A stretch of 52,435 bases of DNA from assembly GCA_948439995.1 (NCBI GenBank), contig CAOJNP010000007.1:1-52435 (forward strand). The letters run 5' to 3'. The position numbers and the translations under genes were made by a program. Of the stretch, positions 9,056 through 18,360 are shown piece after piece; position 1 is the stretch's first letter; every line of letters begins with the position of its first letter. The notes below the pieces were generated by a model. The model ran no database searches and was not told the origin of the DNA. It worked only from the letters and a program-made list of their open reading frames with translations. The stretch is from an uncultured Erysipelotrichaceae bacterium. GTDB taxonomy: Bacteria; Bacillota_I; Bacilli_A; RF39; UBA660.

Positions 9056-10228
9056 TTAAACTTTTTTTAATAGATCATTCCATTCTTCTTTAATATTTTC
9101 TATTTTAAAATCTTTTCTTCTCTTTTCCGAACATTTTTTATAATGTTTTAATTTTTCTCTATCATTCATAAATTCTAAAATCGCTTGCGATAATAATAAT
9201 TCTTGTTGAGTTAAAGGTTCTTGATAAGATCTTTTTTTCCCATCACAAGTAGGAACTAAAACTCCATATTCAGCCCAATCAATTTGATCTTTCACTTTTA
9301 TATTATAATTCGTAGATGGAGCTAAAATTTCACGAGACCCTGAAATACAATCTGAAGAAATAATAGGTACTTGACAAGTCAGCGCTTCTAAAAGAGAATT
9401 TCCCAATCCTTCATATAAAGACGAAAACAAAAAACAATCTGATTTTTTCAAATAATCATAAGGATTATCAACAAAACCAACCAAAATCACATTTTCTGTC
9501 ATTTGATAACCCTCAATTAATTCTTGTAAATCATTACGCAATGGCCCTTCTCCCAATATTAACAATTTTGCTTTGGAATTAATTTTAACTACTTCTGAAA
9601 ATGCTCGAATCAAATGCCACTGCCCTTTTTGTTCAACTAATCTTCCTATATTAATTGCAACAAAATTAGACAAAAAGAGATTTTCATCTATAGGTGAATT
9701 TCCAAATTGAATTTGCAAAGCTGGATTATAAATCGTTGTTATTTTATCTTGGTTAACTTTAAAATTATGAATTAAATCATCTTTCACTTGTTCTGATATG
9801 GAAACGATGTGATCACACTTTTTACATGAAATGAAAGTAACCAATTTCAATAATTTATTTTTCATTAAAATAGAATCAGTATTTCGAATGGAAATAATTG
9901 TTTTACATCCTTTTACTTTTGAAAAAACATTTAATGAATCTGCTGGTGTCACAAAACTAATTGCATAATTTATTTTTCTTTCTTTCTTTAATTTTCTTAA
10001 TTGAAAGATAGATCGAATCGTAAAAATAATTTTTTTTATAATATTGCTATTCTTTTTCTTTGCAAGAACAATCAAATTTCCAGAATAAGAATATTTTAAT
10101 TCCGTTTCTTTAAAAGTTACAATATCAATATTATAATCTTCAATTAAATAATTAGATAAATTGGCAACCGTTTTTTCGGCTCCTCCTCCACATAACGTAG
10201 GAATAATAAACATCAAATTTTTTTTCAT
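9056..10228 (-). CDS. glycosyltransferase family 4 (GT-B) protein
   Basis: A 390-residue GT-B transferase. It has the N-terminal glycine-rich loop (PTLCGGGAEKTVANL), INIGRLVEQKGQ at the start of the C-terminal domain, and the E-x7-E type EGLGNSLLEAL followed by VPIISSD. The ATG at 10228 is preferred to an in-frame GTG at 10237 because AGGTGA lies just upstream of the ATG and the GTG would overlap it. It starts 5 bases after the Wzy-like gene and belongs to the same operon. Sugar specificity unknown. Confidence 0.88.
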   Translation of the reverse strand: MKKNLMFIIPTLCGGGAEKTVANLSNYLIEDYNIDIVTFKETELKYSYSGNLIVLAKKKNSNIIKKIIFTIRSIFQLRKLKKERKINYAISFVTPADSLNVFSKVKGCKTIISIRNTDSILMKNKLLKLVTFISCKKCDHIVSISEQVKDDLIHNFKVNQDKITTIYNPALQIQFGNSPIDENLFLSNFVAINIGRLVEQKGQWHLIRAFSEVVKINSKAKLLILGEGPLRNDLQELIEGYQMTENVILVGFVDNPYDYLKKSDCFLFSSLYEGLGNSLLEALTCQVPIISSDCISGSREILAPSTNYNIKVKDQIDWAEYGVLVPTCDGKKRSYQEPLTQQELLLSQAILEFMNDREKLKHYKKCSEKRRKDFKIENIKEEWNDLLKKV

Positions 10229-10233
10229 ACTAA

Positions 10234-11622
10234 TCACCTATGAAAAATAAGACCTTTCTTTTCAATTTCTGTTTCAAGAAAATAAAGCAAAAATACGAGT
10301 AACATAACTTTTTCAAATTCTAAATAATTTTCGATAAAACAACTAAATAGAAAAAATAAGATAAATATTTTAGAATTCATTTTTGAATTTCTGAATAGCT
10401 TCCAAATAATAATTAGAAAAAGAAGTAACCCAATGATACCGAATTCACCTTGAAGCGATATTATTGTTGAAAAAGGAGAATATAATGTCCCTTGACCTTG
10501 TTGAAGATTATATTTAATATAACGATTTAAAATATAATCGTTTGTATATTCAGAAATCGATGGTTCAAAAAACTTATTATAAAAATTAACATACTTTCCT
10601 GTACAAGTTAGAGCTGCTCGAGAAGAATATCTTCCAATACCATTTCCGATCAAAAAAAACTTATAATCATTTTGGGGAATATTAACATAAGTATCTTCGT
10701 AAACTTCCAACTTCGCTACTGTTTTAATTAAATATTCATAGTTCGTTAATTTTACCAAATATCCTTTTATCCAATTAGGAGTAAATAAAAAGAAAAGAAT
10801 AATAACCACTACTAATAATACTGCATCTCTCAATTTTTCTCGAAAAGAAGATTTAAAAATTGTTACTAAAAAATAAGATGCGATAAAAAACAAAATCAAA
10901 GCAATAGAATTGGTAGAAATTGCTAAAACTAAAGAAAGAAAAATATAAACAATATTACTTTTCATTTTACTTTCATCATAATCTTTTTTAAAGATTAAAC
11001 ATGAAAATAACATAAAGTAAAGAAAAATATTTCCTTGATGATAACCAAAAGTTCCTGTAATCCAATCGTTTGCATTTCCACCTAATTTTAAAATATTATA
11101 ATTTGCAATAAAAGAGAAAATGACGCTCAATATTTCTAAAAAAAGAATATTTTTTAGTAAAAATGTTAATGAATGAAAGTTTTCTTTTAACTGATTTTTT
11201 TCTTTTTCAAAAAGAGAAAATAGCATAATAATCGGTAATAAATAAATGATACTAAAGCTAACATTAACCAAAGGACTCCAATTTAAGACAGCATTACAAA
11301 TGAGCAATAATACAATAATACACAAATTAAAATTAACAGTCTTTTTATTTTTTAATGAAAATAAATAAAAGAGCGTAGTTATGAAAATAATAATATAATT
11401 ATTTGGGATAATAATACTTGCTAATAATATTTTTAAAATACAAAAAAAATTATTTGTTTGAAAAAATTTTCTAGTTTCCAAGAAAAAAGTAGAAAGAAAA
11501 GCTCCATAAAGAACATTTGCATTATGAAAAAAAGCCAAAACAAATGCTCCACAAACATATAATATCTTTTCCAAAAAATCTAAATTAAATCTTTTCTTAA
11601 AAATTGAAAATCTAGCACTCAT
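10234..11622 (-). CDS. Wzy-like O-antigen/capsule polymerase
   Basis: Integral membrane protein of 462 residues with about 11-12 helices and a large extracellular loop (roughly residues 285-375), the layout of O-antigen polymerases and ligases. A late segment GEFGIIGLLLFLIIIW is also typical. Sequence in this family is poorly conserved, so the call rests on topology and neighbours. The start at 11622 is chosen because GGAGG lies 7 bases upstream, inside the preceding glycosyltransferase gene; the two genes overlap by 11 bases. A longer reading frame extends further upstream but has no ribosome site. Confidence 0.78.
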   Translation of the reverse strand: MSARFSIFKKRFNLDFLEKILYVCGAFVLAFFHNANVLYGAFLSTFFLETRKFFQTNNFFCILKILLASIIIPNNYIIIFITTLFYLFSLKNKKTVNFNLCIIVLLLICNAVLNWSPLVNVSFSIIYLLPIIMLFSLFEKEKNQLKENFHSLTFLLKNILFLEILSVIFSFIANYNILKLGGNANDWITGTFGYHQGNIFLYFMLFSCLIFKKDYDESKMKSNIVYIFLSLVLAISTNSIALILFFIASYFLVTIFKSSFREKLRDAVLLVVVIILFFLFTPNWIKGYLVKLTNYEYLIKTVAKLEVYEDTYVNIPQNDYKFFLIGNGIGRYSSRAALTCTGKYVNFYNKFFEPSISEYTNDYILNRYIKYNLQQGQGTLYSPFSTIISLQGEFGIIGLLLFLIIIWKLFRNSKMNSKIFILFFLFSCFIENYLEFEKVMLLVFLLYFLETEIEKKGLIFHR

Positions 11623-12784
11623 GATATTCCTCCAAATCAATATATATTTTTGAAACTTTTTCAATAAAATGATTGGTAGTAAAAAAATGATTGAAAATAC
11701 GTTTTGCTTCTTTTTCTGCTCTTTCATATTTTTCCGCATTTGTTAAAAACGATTCTATACTTCTACTAAGTTCTTCTATATTTCCTTGTTCCACTAAAAT
11801 ACCATTTTCTTCTTGAGTAATCATTTCTTCCACTCCACCACAACGATATGCGACCGTTGGAATACCGCAAGACATTGCCTCTAATACAACAGTAGGAAAT
11901 GAATCATATTGAATACTACTCAAAACTAAAAGATCGATTATTTGATATATTTGTAAAATATCTTTTCGAAAACCGCACAACTTAATAGAATCATCAAGCT
12001 TTTTTTCATGAATGACTTTTAATAATTCATCCATTCTCCATTCTTGACCTTGAAAAGCATCTCCAATAATTATACCATAAACATTATTCTTTTTTTGAAT
12101 TAATTTTTCCATAGCTAGGATAAAATGCTCTTGGCCTTTAATAGCATTAATTCTACCAACAATTGCTACAACTTTTGCATCACGTGGTAAACCAAATTCT
12201 TGATAATATTTCTCTTTTAAAGATTCATCAAATGAAACAGGATTAATTCCATTATGAATTATAACAATTTTTTTACTCTGATGTTTGGTAATCGCTTCAA
12301 TATATGACTTTACAGCTTTTGAAACTACAATCATTTGAGTACAATATTTTAAATGAATCTGATATAAGAACTTGGCAATTAATTTAGGATGTTCAATCAT
12401 TTCATGCACATGCGTAATCAACTTAACATTTGTTTTTTTCTTCAAATAAATGCCTTCTAATACAGCAACAGTATTATTGTGAATAAGATCTATTTTTTCT
12501 GTTTCCACAAACTTTAATAATGACTTACAAGACGAAAAATATTCTTTCAAGTAATGATATATACCTTTTAAATTAAAATACTTTCTACGAATAATAGGAT
12601 AAAACATGATTTGATATCGAATATGATTTTCTTCTAATTTTTTTACTAATGGTCCATCATTTGGTAATAATACAATTGGTTCAAATATATTTTTATCTAA
12701 ATTACTAACAATTGTTAACAAAATTTGATCTGCGCCATAAAGTTCTGCACCAGTATGTAAAAAAAGAATTTTAATTTTTTTCAT
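11612..12784 (-). CDS. glycosyltransferase family 4 (GT-B) protein
   Basis: A 390-residue GT-B enzyme with the N-terminal donor/acceptor loop HTGAELYGADQIL, the domain junction VVAIVGRINAIKGQEHFI, and the C-terminal SSIQYDSFPTVVLEAMSCG signature with the E-x7-E-like pair shifted to D..E. AGGAG precedes the ATG. The gene ends over the Wzy-like start, suggesting coupled translation. It is one of four sugar-adding enzymes in this operon besides the initiating transferase, so the repeat unit may have about four or five sugars. Specificity not assignable. Confidence 0.88.
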   Translation of the reverse strand: MKKIKILFLHTGAELYGADQILLTIVSNLDKNIFEPIVLLPNDGPLVKKLEENHIRYQIMFYPIIRRKYFNLKGIYHYLKEYFSSCKSLLKFVETEKIDLIHNNTVAVLEGIYLKKKTNVKLITHVHEMIEHPKLIAKFLYQIHLKYCTQMIVVSKAVKSYIEAITKHQSKKIVIIHNGINPVSFDESLKEKYYQEFGLPRDAKVVAIVGRINAIKGQEHFILAMEKLIQKKNNVYGIIIGDAFQGQEWRMDELLKVIHEKKLDDSIKLCGFRKDILQIYQIIDLLVLSSIQYDSFPTVVLEAMSCGIPTVAYRCGGVEEMITQEENGILVEQGNIEELSRSIESFLTNAEKYERAEKEAKRIFNHFFTTNHFIEKVSKIYIDLEEYHEC

Positions 12785-12820
12785 CCTGCAGTCATCTCCT
12801 TTCTTTTCATGAAAAGAACA

Positions 12821-13975
12821 TCATTTCATAAAAATAGTTTCATAAGTTTCGATAATTTTTTCCCAACTATAAGATTTTTCTATTCTTTGAAGTGCTTTTT
12901 CAGATAACTGTTTTATTTCTTCATTTGAGAATTCATCTGCTTGATTAATTAAAGTAGACAAGTTATTTTCTTCTTGATTCCAATATAATGCTCCATCTAT
13001 TGCTACTTCGCGATTAAATCCGACATCATATAATAAATTTAATTTTGTAGAAGCAAGTGCTTCAATTAAAGAAGGATTGGTTCCTCCAACTGAATGACCA
13101 TGTAAATATCCATAAGCATTTTCTCGAATCTTTTTGATTAATTCTGAATGGTAAACTGTTCCAACAAATTTAATTCTCTTATCTTTCTGAAAATGGGTTA
13201 TTTCTTTTAAATGATCAAAAAACTTATTTTCTTCTACATTGGTAATGATAACCAAATCTTTTTTAGTTTTGCTTTTCATAAATTCTTTTAACATGGTCTC
13301 ATAATTATTCTCAGGAACAAAACGACCCACGATTAAATAATATTCATTTTGATTTAATTTAAATTTAGAATACCAATTTTTAAGCATCTCATCATCATCC
13401 GCTAATTGACTACTTTTTAAATCTGCACCATAAGCAATAAATGTGGTATTAGGCTTATATTTTCCATATTCTGTTTTAATATACTGTTCTATATTAATGG
13501 AATCACAAATTAATAAGTCAGCATGTTTTACCATTAGTTTTTCGGAATATTTCCAATATTTCTTTATAAAATAATTCCATTTTGATCGTTTCCATTCATG
13601 ACCATCAGGATTTACTAAAAGCGAAACATTCATTTTTTTTAATATTTTTTTATAGTGTCCAATAAAAGGCCCAATTCGACAAGCTAAAATGTAAACAATA
13701 CAATTAGTTAAATGTTTCTCTTTGATATAATTTATAGTTTTTTTGAGTGCTAAAAGATCGTAATATACAGCTTTAGCAGGACCTAATTCAGGTACATTCA
13801 CATGAAAACAAATAGAATCATTATATTCTAATATTTTTTCATCCTTTGCCATACATGCAACATAATACTTTATATTTTGAGAAACTTTTTTTTGCGTCAA
13901 ATTTTCTACAAAAGTTTCAAAACCACCATAATTAGCAGGTATTCCCTTCGATCCTATAATAAAAATATTCTTCAT
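12821..13975 (-). CDS. DUF1972-type glycosyltransferase (Cps2T/WchF rhamnosyltransferase-like)
   Basis: The N-terminus GSKGIPANYGGFETFVENL is the hallmark of the DUF1972 group, which includes streptococcal Cps2T/WchF enzymes that add the second sugar (often rhamnose) to lipid-linked glucose. The C-terminal half has the GT4 features YLIVGRFVPENNYE and GTNPSLIEALAS. At 384 residues it has family length. AGGTGA precedes the ATG. It is the first gene of the operon led by the promoter at 14022-14050, directly downstream of the initiating phosphoglycosyl transferase, which fits a role as second enzyme. Rhamnose specificity is inference from the family. Confidence 0.88.
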   Translation of the reverse strand: MKNIFIIGSKGIPANYGGFETFVENLTQKKVSQNIKYYVACMAKDEKILEYNDSICFHVNVPELGPAKAVYYDLLALKKTINYIKEKHLTNCIVYILACRIGPFIGHYKKILKKMNVSLLVNPDGHEWKRSKWNYFIKKYWKYSEKLMVKHADLLICDSINIEQYIKTEYGKYKPNTTFIAYGADLKSSQLADDDEMLKNWYSKFKLNQNEYYLIVGRFVPENNYETMLKEFMKSKTKKDLVIITNVEENKFFDHLKEITHFQKDKRIKFVGTVYHSELIKKIRENAYGYLHGHSVGGTNPSLIEALASTKLNLLYDVGFNREVAIDGALYWNQEENNLSTLINQADEFSNEEIKQLSEKALQRIEKSYSWEKIIETYETIFMK

Positions 13976-14021
13976 TTACTCACCTATTTTATTTAAAATT
14001 TTCATACAATTCTTGGTATAA

Positions 14022-14050
14022 ATTATATCAAATGACAAAAAGTATTTCAA
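14022..14050 (-). promoter_or_regulatory. promoter of the glycosyltransferase operon
   Basis: TTGAAA-N17-TATAAT on the minus strand, a near-consensus housekeeping promoter 47 bases upstream of the DUF1972-type gene and downstream of the terminator at 14065-14092. Confidence 0.75.
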
Positions 14051-14064
14051 TAGAAGTCAAAATT

Positions 14065-14092
14065 AAAAAAAGGTAAAACATTTTTTTACCTT
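14065..14092 (-). terminator. terminator after the phosphoglycosyl transferase gene
   Basis: AAGGTAAAA pairs with TTTTACCTT on the minus strand across a short loop, followed by T residues, starting 7 bases after the stop codon at 14099. Confidence 0.75.
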
Positions 14093-14098
14093 ATACTT

Positions 14099-14779
14099 TT
14101 AAACTGCTCCATCATGTTTAAATAGTTGCAATATTGTTCTTGCAATAATTTTCACATCTAATTTTAAGCATCGAATATCACTATACTTTTTTTCCATTTG
14201 TAAACGATATAAAAAGCTAGTATTACTTCTTCCACTTGTTTGCCAATAACCAGTAAGTCCAGGTTTTGTAGATACAATATATTTATAATAATTTCCCATG
14301 TCATCTTTTTCTCGAGGTAAATATGGTCGATTTCCAACAAAACTCATATCTCCTTTAAAAATATTAATAAACTGTGGAAATTCATCCAGTGACAATTTTC
14401 GTATCACTCTTCCAACTTTTGTCACACGTGGATCATGCTTCATTTTTTTATTTTCTTCATACTCATTTCTTAAAGCTTCATCATTTTCTAATATTTTTAA
14501 TAAAATCTCATCTGCATTTGGTTTCATAGTTCGAAATTTATATAATTGAAAATGAATTCCAAAAAGACCTATTCTTTCTTGTTTATAAAAAATACTATGA
14601 AAGTCACCTGTTAACATATAAGCGATTTTTATTAAAATAGACAATGGTAACAAAAATAAAATTCCAAAAATACTAATTAAAACATCAAAAGTACGTTTAC
14701 TTAATCGATAAGACATATATTTAAACTTAGACGATTTAGTCATTTCTACTTTATCAAATAGAGTTTTCTCTTGATCCAT
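14099..14779 (-). CDS. initiating sugar transferase (monotopic phosphoglycosyl transferase, CpsE/WbaP C-terminal type)
   Basis: Transfers a sugar-1-phosphate to undecaprenyl phosphate, the first committed step of polymer assembly. It has one membrane-entering helix after KRTFDVLIS, then YKQERIG, LYKFRTM, VIRKLSLDEFPQ with the catalytic Asp-Glu pair, GDMSFVGNRP and PGLTGYWQ. It is the short form without the multi-helix domain of full WbaP. The ATG at 14779 has GAGGAG 9 bases upstream; an in-frame ATG at 14800 and GTG at 14818 have weaker sites, so the protein may be 7-13 residues longer. It forms its own transcription unit. Confidence 0.9.
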   Translation of the reverse strand: MDQEKTLFDKVEMTKSSKFKYMSYRLSKRTFDVLISIFGILFLLPLSILIKIAYMLTGDFHSIFYKQERIGLFGIHFQLYKFRTMKPNADEILLKILENDEALRNEYEENKKMKHDPRVTKVGRVIRKLSLDEFPQFINIFKGDMSFVGNRPYLPREKDDMGNYYKYIVSTKPGLTGYWQTSGRSNTSFLYRLQMEKKYSDIRCLKLDVKIIARTILQLFKHDGAV

Positions 14780-14826
14780 CGTAAGATTCTCCTCTTTCAT
14801 ATTTTCAACCCCCAACACACGAATAA

Positions 14827-14940
14827 ATTATATCATCTATCTAATTTACTTTCTACATAATAGCACTAACTTAACATGAATATGTAAAATTTCAAGTCAC
14901 ATTTTGTCAACCAATTAACCTCTTTAAAGATGAATGGTTG
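14827..14940 (-). promoter_or_regulatory. promoter region of the phosphoglycosyl transferase gene with a candidate operator
   Basis: The minus strand shows a consensus -35 TTGACA at 14905-14910 and TATAAT at 14827-14832, too far apart to pair; a TGC-extended TATTAT lies between them. More than one promoter may exist. An imperfect palindrome (14908-14940, arms CAACCA and TGGTTG around a CTTTAAAG centre) covers the TTGACA and could be an operator. The rest of the gap up to 15006 shows nothing else. Confidence 0.4.
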
Positions 14941-15006
14941 TTATTTTATCACAAATTTTCAAAATGTATAGTACCAAATTGAGGAAATTAGCCAAAAAAT
15001 AGATTT

Positions 15007-17127
15007 TTAACCCAAATTTATCTCCATAATTCCATTTAAATCAATAATACTTCCAGCAGGTATATTGGTGTTCATTACTTTTCCATAACCATTTAACTGA
15101 TAAGGAAGTCCTATCATATTACAAAAGCGAATGATTTCATTGGTACTCCAGCCCACTACTTCTGGCATTTTGTATTCTAATCCATTTGTTAATAAAAAGA
15201 TTTTAGCATGTTCCACTACTGTCATATTTTTATTTGGATACTGCCCAATTACATATTTTCCTTCTCCTAAAACAATCGGACTTAGTTTTAATTTTTGTAA
15301 ATCTGCTATCGTTTCATCCACGCTTTTCGAAATATAACTATTCATTGCAATAATTTTTGTTAAATCTTGATCTTTTAATGGATCACCTATACTCATTACT
15401 TTAGCAATTTCACCAATTGCAGAAGAAATTACTTTGGTAATATCTGTAGTACTACTGACCAATCGTTGAGTAGAAAAATAAATGACATATCTAGGTTCTT
15501 CATAAGGAAAAAATCCCGCAAAACTTTTTACATAATCATATTCACCAGTTAAATATCCACCACTTTTAGAAGCCATTTGTGCCGTTCCCGTTTTACCAGC
15601 AATTGTAACATTATCTGGTGCATATCCTCGATTATAAGAAAAACCATTATAAACTACATCGTACATCATTTTTTTCATTCTCTCAATGGTAGTCACACTG
15701 GCAATTTGATTTAACTCAGTTTTCTCTCCTTGCATCACAATTTCTCCATTAGAATTCACAATTTTAGAAATAATGTATGGTTTCATCATGACCCCGTTAT
15801 TCACAAGAGCAGATAATGCTTGAAGCATTTGAATGGGAGTTACCGTCATACCTTGACCAAAACTCGCATTCGCAAGCTCACTTTCATAAGTAAAATTGAC
15901 AACTCCTTCTGATTCATTTGGTAAAGTAATTCCAGTTTTTTTACCAAATCCACAATTTTCATAAAATTCTTTTAATCTTTTTACCCCTAATTTTAAAGCC
16001 AGTTTTGTCGCTGCAACATTAGAAGAATAAGAAAAACCTGTATCATAATTTATGGTACCCCAACCAACATTATTAAAATCGTTAATAATCGTTCCATCTG
16101 ATAATGTAATATTACCAGATTGAAACAATTCATCTCCTTTATAAATTCCTTGTTCAATGGCACTCATAAAAGAAAATATTTTCATCGTGGAACCTGGTTC
16201 AAATTGATAACTAGTTAAAGGATTTAAATAAGACGTAATTCCATTTAGAGTATTTAAATCAAAGTTCGGTACCGTTGCACTACCTACTATTGCACCGGTT
16301 TTAGCATCCATCACGGATATTTGTGCCCAATCCAAAGGATGCTCATTTTTTAATTTTGCTAAAACATTTTCTAAAATCAACTGTACATTATTATCAACTG
16401 TTAAATAAATATCTGAACCACTTTCCGCTTCTTTGGTAATTTGAGAATTCGGCATCGGATATCCATAAGCATCTTGTTGATATTCTGTATATCCATCCGT
16501 TCCTTTTAAAATATCATCATAATAAGCTTCAACACCCATTTCACCATGAATTTCTCCATTTTCATCTGCTCTAGCATATCCTATTAAATAAGATGCATAA
16601 CTTTTATTTTTATAAAAACGTTTTAAGCTAGATATAAAACTAATTCCAGGCAATTCTAAAGCTTCAATACTTTTTTTCTTATCTTCTGTGATTCCTCTTC
16701 CTCCAGGACCTAATTCCACTTGATATAAATTTTGATTTAATAAATTTAAAATACTTTCTTCACTCATATTAATAATAGGAGAAAGTTCTTTTGCTGTTCT
16801 TTCTTTATCTACTACATGTTTTGGATCACTTTCTTTTTTGGTTCTACTTTTAGAAAGATAAGCAATCACAGTATAAGATTTAATGTTCTTAGAAAGCTCA
16901 TCCCCATTCACATCATAAATAGAACCTCTTGAAGCATGTAATATTTCTTTGGTTGTATTTCGATTATTGGCAAATTCAGTTAAATTAATATGATCTACTT
17001 GATCACTCAATACAACATATGAAAGTTTTATTACGATCAGAAAAAATAAAAAAGAAAAGATAAGCAAAGTTATCTTTAGGTTAATATTCATTGTAATTCG
17101 AAATTTACCTAGTTTCTTTTTTTTCAT
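15007..17127 (-). CDS. class B penicillin-binding protein with C-terminal PASTA domains (PBP2x/PbpB/SpoVD type)
   Basis: Peptidoglycan transpeptidase for septal or spore cell wall. It has a short cytoplasmic basic end, one membrane helix (about 20-40), a dimerisation/pedestal region starting at SRGSIYD, the transpeptidase domain with S313-T-M-K316, S368-S-N370 and K512-T-G, then two PASTA repeats (about 580-706). At 706 residues it matches PASTA-bearing PBP2x/SpoVD enzymes. Position directly after mraZ-rsmH-ftsL is the ftsI/pbpB slot of the dcw cluster. The later dcw genes (mraY, murD, ftsW, murG) do not follow; a polysaccharide gene does. Confidence 0.93.
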   Translation of the reverse strand: MKKKKLGKFRITMNINLKITLLIFSFLFFLIVIKLSYVVLSDQVDHINLTEFANNRNTTKEILHASRGSIYDVNGDELSKNIKSYTVIAYLSKSRTKKESDPKHVVDKERTAKELSPIINMSEESILNLLNQNLYQVELGPGGRGITEDKKKSIEALELPGISFISSLKRFYKNKSYASYLIGYARADENGEIHGEMGVEAYYDDILKGTDGYTEYQQDAYGYPMPNSQITKEAESGSDIYLTVDNNVQLILENVLAKLKNEHPLDWAQISVMDAKTGAIVGSATVPNFDLNTLNGITSYLNPLTSYQFEPGSTMKIFSFMSAIEQGIYKGDELFQSGNITLSDGTIINDFNNVGWGTINYDTGFSYSSNVAATKLALKLGVKRLKEFYENCGFGKKTGITLPNESEGVVNFTYESELANASFGQGMTVTPIQMLQALSALVNNGVMMKPYIISKIVNSNGEIVMQGEKTELNQIASVTTIERMKKMMYDVVYNGFSYNRGYAPDNVTIAGKTGTAQMASKSGGYLTGEYDYVKSFAGFFPYEEPRYVIYFSTQRLVSSTTDITKVISSAIGEIAKVMSIGDPLKDQDLTKIIAMNSYISKSVDETIADLQKLKLSPIVLGEGKYVIGQYPNKNMTVVEHAKIFLLTNGLEYKMPEVVGWSTNEIIRFCNMIGLPYQLNGYGKVMNTNIPAGSIIDLNGIMEINLG

Positions 17128-17135
17128 ATTCTATC

Positions 17136-17432
17136 TTACTCATTTATTACTTTAATATTTTCATTATTATAACTCAATCCTTTTTCACTTGCAACTTCTT
17201 GAATTTTATCAAGACTTGCTAGTTCATCAATCTGCATACTTAAAGATTCATTCACATTCGATTGTTTCTCAATTTTTGATTTTACTTGCTCTACTTCAAT
17301 ATTACTTTCTGATAAAAGAGCTTTCGTAAATACTGTACAAATTGGCATAGATAAAATTAAAATAAATATAAAAATATAAATCAATTTTTCTCCTCTTAAT
17401 AATTTATTATTTTTGTTCTTTTTCTTCATCAT
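17136..17432 (-). CDS. ftsL: FtsL-like cell-division protein
   Basis: A 98-residue bitopic protein: basic N-terminus, one membrane helix (about 18-40) and an extracellular coiled coil with leucine/isoleucine heptads (IEVEQVKSKIEKQSNVNESL, then IDELASLDKIQEVASEKGLSY). This is the FtsL/DivIC plan. FtsL is poorly conserved, so the call rests on topology and on position between rsmH and the PBP. The gene overlaps the end of rsmH by 26 bases and ends 8 bases before the PBP start, so the cluster is one operon. FtsL would bridge the divisome to FtsW and the PBP. Confidence 0.85.
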   Translation of the reverse strand: MMKKKNKNNKLLRGEKLIYIFIFILILSMPICTVFTKALLSESNIEVEQVKSKIEKQSNVNESLSMQIDELASLDKIQEVASEKGLSYNNENIKVINE

Positions 17433-18360
17433 GCTCTTTTATCCTTTCTATCACCCGAAGTTTAGCGCTTTTACTTCGCGTATTTTCTTTTAATTCTTGT
17501 TCACTTGCTAAGAATGGTTTGGAATGAATTAATTTGATTAAAGGTAGATATTGTTCTGGTATAGAAGGCAATCCTTTTACCATTTCGTCCACTTTACTAT
17601 ACTCCGAAAATATTTTTTTTACAATGCGATCTTCTAAGGAATGAAATGTAATTACAGCGATACGTCCTTCTTTTTTTAAAAGAGAAATAGCATCTGGTAA
17701 AACTTGTTTTAAAACATTCAATTCTTCATTCACTTGAATTCGGATGGCTTGAAAAATTTTTCGCTCAGGATGGGTTTTATAAAAATAATTTGCTCCAACT
17801 GCTTGTTGAATTACATCTACTAATTCCAAGGTAGTAGCAATTTCTTTTTGCTTTCTAGTTTCGATTATTTTTTTTGCAATGAACTTACTTCTTTTTTCTT
17901 CTCCATATTGAAAGAAAATCTTAGTAAGTTCTTCTTCTGAATAAGAGTTCACCAATGTCTTAGCAGAAAAAGTTTGCTCTTGATTCATTCGCATATCTAA
18001 AAGTTCATCTCTCATAAAAGAAAATCCACGACTAGGAGTATCAATTTGAGGACTGGAAACACCTAAATCAAATAAGATTCCATCTACATGAGTCACATTA
18101 CGTTTTTGTAGTTCTTCTTTTATATTCACAAAATTACTATGAATAATTTCATAATTTGAATTTACACTTTTTAATATTTGATCGGCATATAAAATTGCTT
18201 CTTTATCTTGATCAAAAGCATATAAATATCCATTTGGGATTCTTTTTAATATTTCTTTCGAATGACCTGCATATCCAAGTGTTGCATCGACATAAACACC
18301 ATCCGATTTTAAATTTAAAAATTCTAATACTTCCGCTTTTAAAACGGGATAATGTTTCAT
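17407..18360 (-). CDS. rsmH: 16S rRNA (cytosine-1402-N4) methyltransferase RsmH (MraW)
   Basis: SAM-dependent methyltransferase acting on C1402 of 16S rRNA in the decoding centre. Seen are the SAM-binding VDATLGYAGHSKEIL, the acidic FDQDKEA, ILFDLGVSSPQID, RGFSFMRDELLDMRMN, FQAIRIQVNEEL and FHSLEDRIVK, all in family order. Length 317 is normal. The ATG follows the mraZ stop directly (TAAATG), so translation may be coupled; it has no strong ribosome site of its own. Confidence 0.97.
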   Translation of the reverse strand: MKHYPVLKAEVLEFLNLKSDGVYVDATLGYAGHSKEILKRIPNGYLYAFDQDKEAILYADQILKSVNSNYEIIHSNFVNIKEELQKRNVTHVDGILFDLGVSSPQIDTPSRGFSFMRDELLDMRMNQEQTFSAKTLVNSYSEEELTKIFFQYGEEKRSKFIAKKIIETRKQKEIATTLELVDVIQQAVGANYFYKTHPERKIFQAIRIQVNEELNVLKQVLPDAISLLKKEGRIAVITFHSLEDRIVKKIFSEYSKVDEMVKGLPSIPEQYLPLIKLIHSKPFLASEQELKENTRSKSAKLRVIERIKEHDEEKEQK

